Shown: piece after piece, positions 4,974 through 5,048 of the stretch
Position numbering within the stretch: the first letter of the stretch is position 1
Layout: the number at the start of each line of letters is the position of its first letter
Source: Akkermansiaceae bacterium
GTDB lineage: Bacteria > Verrucomicrobiota > Verrucomicrobiia > Verrucomicrobiales > Akkermansiaceae
Length of the DNA: 5,048 nucleotides
Reading direction: 5' to 3'
Assembly (NCBI GenBank): GCA_023301645.1
Contig: JALZUH010000224.1
Coordinates: forward strand, 1 to 5,048
The notes under the pieces: model-generated
Told to the model about the DNA's origin: nothing
Seen by the model: only the letters and a program-made list of their open reading frames with translations
The model's database searches: none
Position numbers and translations under genes: made by a program

Positions 4974-5048
4974 ATGAGCTCAGTTCAGCCAGTTACTGAT
5001 CTAGCTACTGTTTTCATACGACTTATGCGCAAGCCCCTTCTTTCACTA
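4974..5048 (+). CDS. Possible start of a gene cut by the right edge
   Basis: An ATG at 4974 opens a frame of 25 codons that stays open to the last base of the window (MSSVQPVTDLATVFIRLMRK...). The start of the peptide is polar and then turns hydrophobic with basic residues, as in the first helix of some membrane proteins. It lies 125 nt after the ferredoxin stop on the same strand. There is no Shine-Dalgarno sequence, but this is true of every gene here. With so few residues the frame could be chance and no family can be named. Confidence 0.4.
   Translation, partial: MSSVQPVTDLATVFIRLMRKPLLSL

Overview
The window looks like ordinary chromosomal DNA of a free-living bacterium. No phage, transposase or complete mobile element is visible. 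None of the seven start codons I accept has a purine-rich Shine-Dalgarno sequence at the usual distance. Together with a roadblock-fold protein, a single-cluster ferredoxin and moderate GC, this makes me lean towards Verrucomicrobiota (marine, Rubritalea-like). That is an impression from gene content, not a proof.

Left, 1-439: a gene-free stretch. It begins with two 29-bp hairpin-forming repeats and a degenerate third, starting at 21, 73 and 125, so the period is exactly 52 bp. A second, unrelated cluster of TTCATGAA palindromes lies at 246-339, followed by a short leader with possible weak hairpins.

Middle, 440-3588: four plus-strand genes with gaps of 15, 27 and 47 nt, probably one transcript. 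They encode a YfcE/MJ0936-type metallophosphoesterase, a 96-residue protein I do not recognise, a roadblock/LC7-like protein with a Pro/Ala/Gln-rich linker and a helical C-terminal part, and an Amt ammonium channel with a signal peptide and all key pore residues. A strong stem with T-runs on both strands (3608-3637) ends this block and also serves the convergent lysR-type gene.

Right, 3671-5048: a LysR-type regulator on the minus strand is divergent from a small [4Fe-4S] ferredoxin, with only 44 nt between their start codons. Overlapping inverted repeats of TTATTCCCAT, including a T-N11-A box, span the regulator's start and the gap, so the regulator probably controls itself and the ferredoxin. 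A weak hairpin follows the ferredoxin, and a reading frame opens at 4974 and runs off the right edge.

The parts most worth a second look are the 52-bp repeat array at the left edge, the phosphoesterase/orphan/roadblock cassette joined to an ammonium channel without a visible GlnK, and the compact LysR operator.
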